From Oscillospiraceae bacterium (GTDB lineage Bacteria; Bacillota_A; Clostridia; Oscillospirales; Oscillospiraceae), in contig JAFYCC010000067.1 in the NCBI GenBank assembly GCA_017539885.1, forward strand, positions 1 to 6,282: a stretch of 6,282 bases of DNA, given 5' to 3'. Each line of letters starts with the position of its first letter. The stretch's first letter is position 1. Of this stretch, positions 6,035-6,282 are shown in pieces. The position numbers were made by a program, and so were the translations under genes. The notes under the pieces were generated by a model that did no database searches, had not been told where the DNA came from, and worked only from the letters and a program-made list of their open reading frames with translations.

Positions 6035-6282
6035 TTACTCGTTGATGCCGATAACAACACCGGAGCCGACGGTACGGCCGCCCTCGCGGATGGCGAAGCG
6101 AAGGCCGTTCTCGATGGCGATGGGGGTGATCAGCTCGACGTCCATGTCGACGTTGTCGCCGGGCATGCACATCTCAACGCCCTCGGGCAGGGAGATGACG
6201 CCGGTCACGTCGGTGGTACGGAAGTAGAACTGGGGACGGTAGTTGTTGAAGAACGGGGTGTGACGGCCGCCCTCTTCCTTGG
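6035..6282 (-). CDS. tuf: Elongation factor Tu, C-terminal part (domain 3)
   Basis: The gene is cut by the right edge; 82 complete codons plus the stop (TAA, 6035-6037) are visible on the minus strand, too short to show as a long open frame. EF-Tu is the cytoplasmic GTPase that delivers aminoacyl-tRNA to the ribosome. The translation carries the hallmark domain 3 sequences [41 protein letters not shown] and [17 protein letters not shown], ending in IGINE. Codon use is strongly biased (AAC, GAC, ATC, GGC), as expected for a very highly expressed gene. Position 2 of the family's usual MVMPGD is Cys here (MCMPGD). The GTP-binding domain lies outside the window. There is its own terminator downstream, so it is separate from the glycosidase cluster. 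Confidence 0.97.
   Translation of the reverse strand, partial: KEEGGRHTPFFNNYRPQFYFRTTDVTGVISLPEGVEMCMPGDNVDMDVELITPIAIENGLRFAIREGGRTVGSGVVIGINE

Overview
The window looks like chromosomal DNA from a fairly GC-rich Gram-positive anaerobe of the Clostridia type, perhaps an Oscillospiraceae-like gut bacterium. This is inferred from the EF-Tu C-terminus, the gene families, the strong Shine-Dalgarno sequences and a palindromic repeat of a kind I associate with Clostridia. No mobile-element gene, CRISPR array or RNA gene was recognised.

Layout. On the + strand, the 3' end of cdsA (CDP-diacylglycerol synthase, 1-294) is followed 13 bases later by a YegS/DgkB-type lipid kinase (308-1207). A strong hairpin at 1207-1241 serves as a terminator from both sides. 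Facing this pair on the minus strand is a four-gene cluster, read right to left: a membrane-anchored NAGPA-type phosphodiester glycosidase (5832-4732), two tandem paralogous single-pass membrane proteins of unknown function (4719-3613 and 3564-2449), and a GT2 glycosyltransferase fused to a GtrA-like membrane domain (about 2356-1241). A near-consensus sigma-A promoter (5892-5920) starts the cluster. A perfect 17-bp REP-like palindrome (2400-2437) lies between the last two genes. Further right is the C-terminal part of tuf (6035-6282, minus strand) with its own terminator (5981-6013).

How the genes may work together. CdsA and the lipid kinase both handle phosphatidic acid: the kinase would return diacylglycerol to phosphatidate and CdsA would convert it to CDP-diacylglycerol. 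The minus-strand cluster reads as an uncharacterised envelope-glycan module. The GT2-GtrA protein would make and perhaps translocate a polyprenyl-phosphate sugar, the NAGPA protein would act on sugar-phosphodiester bonds outside the membrane, and the two paralogues would be surface proteins partnering one or both enzymes. The module's function is inference from gene order and domain families. The operon layout, the paralogy and the motifs can be read directly from the sequence.
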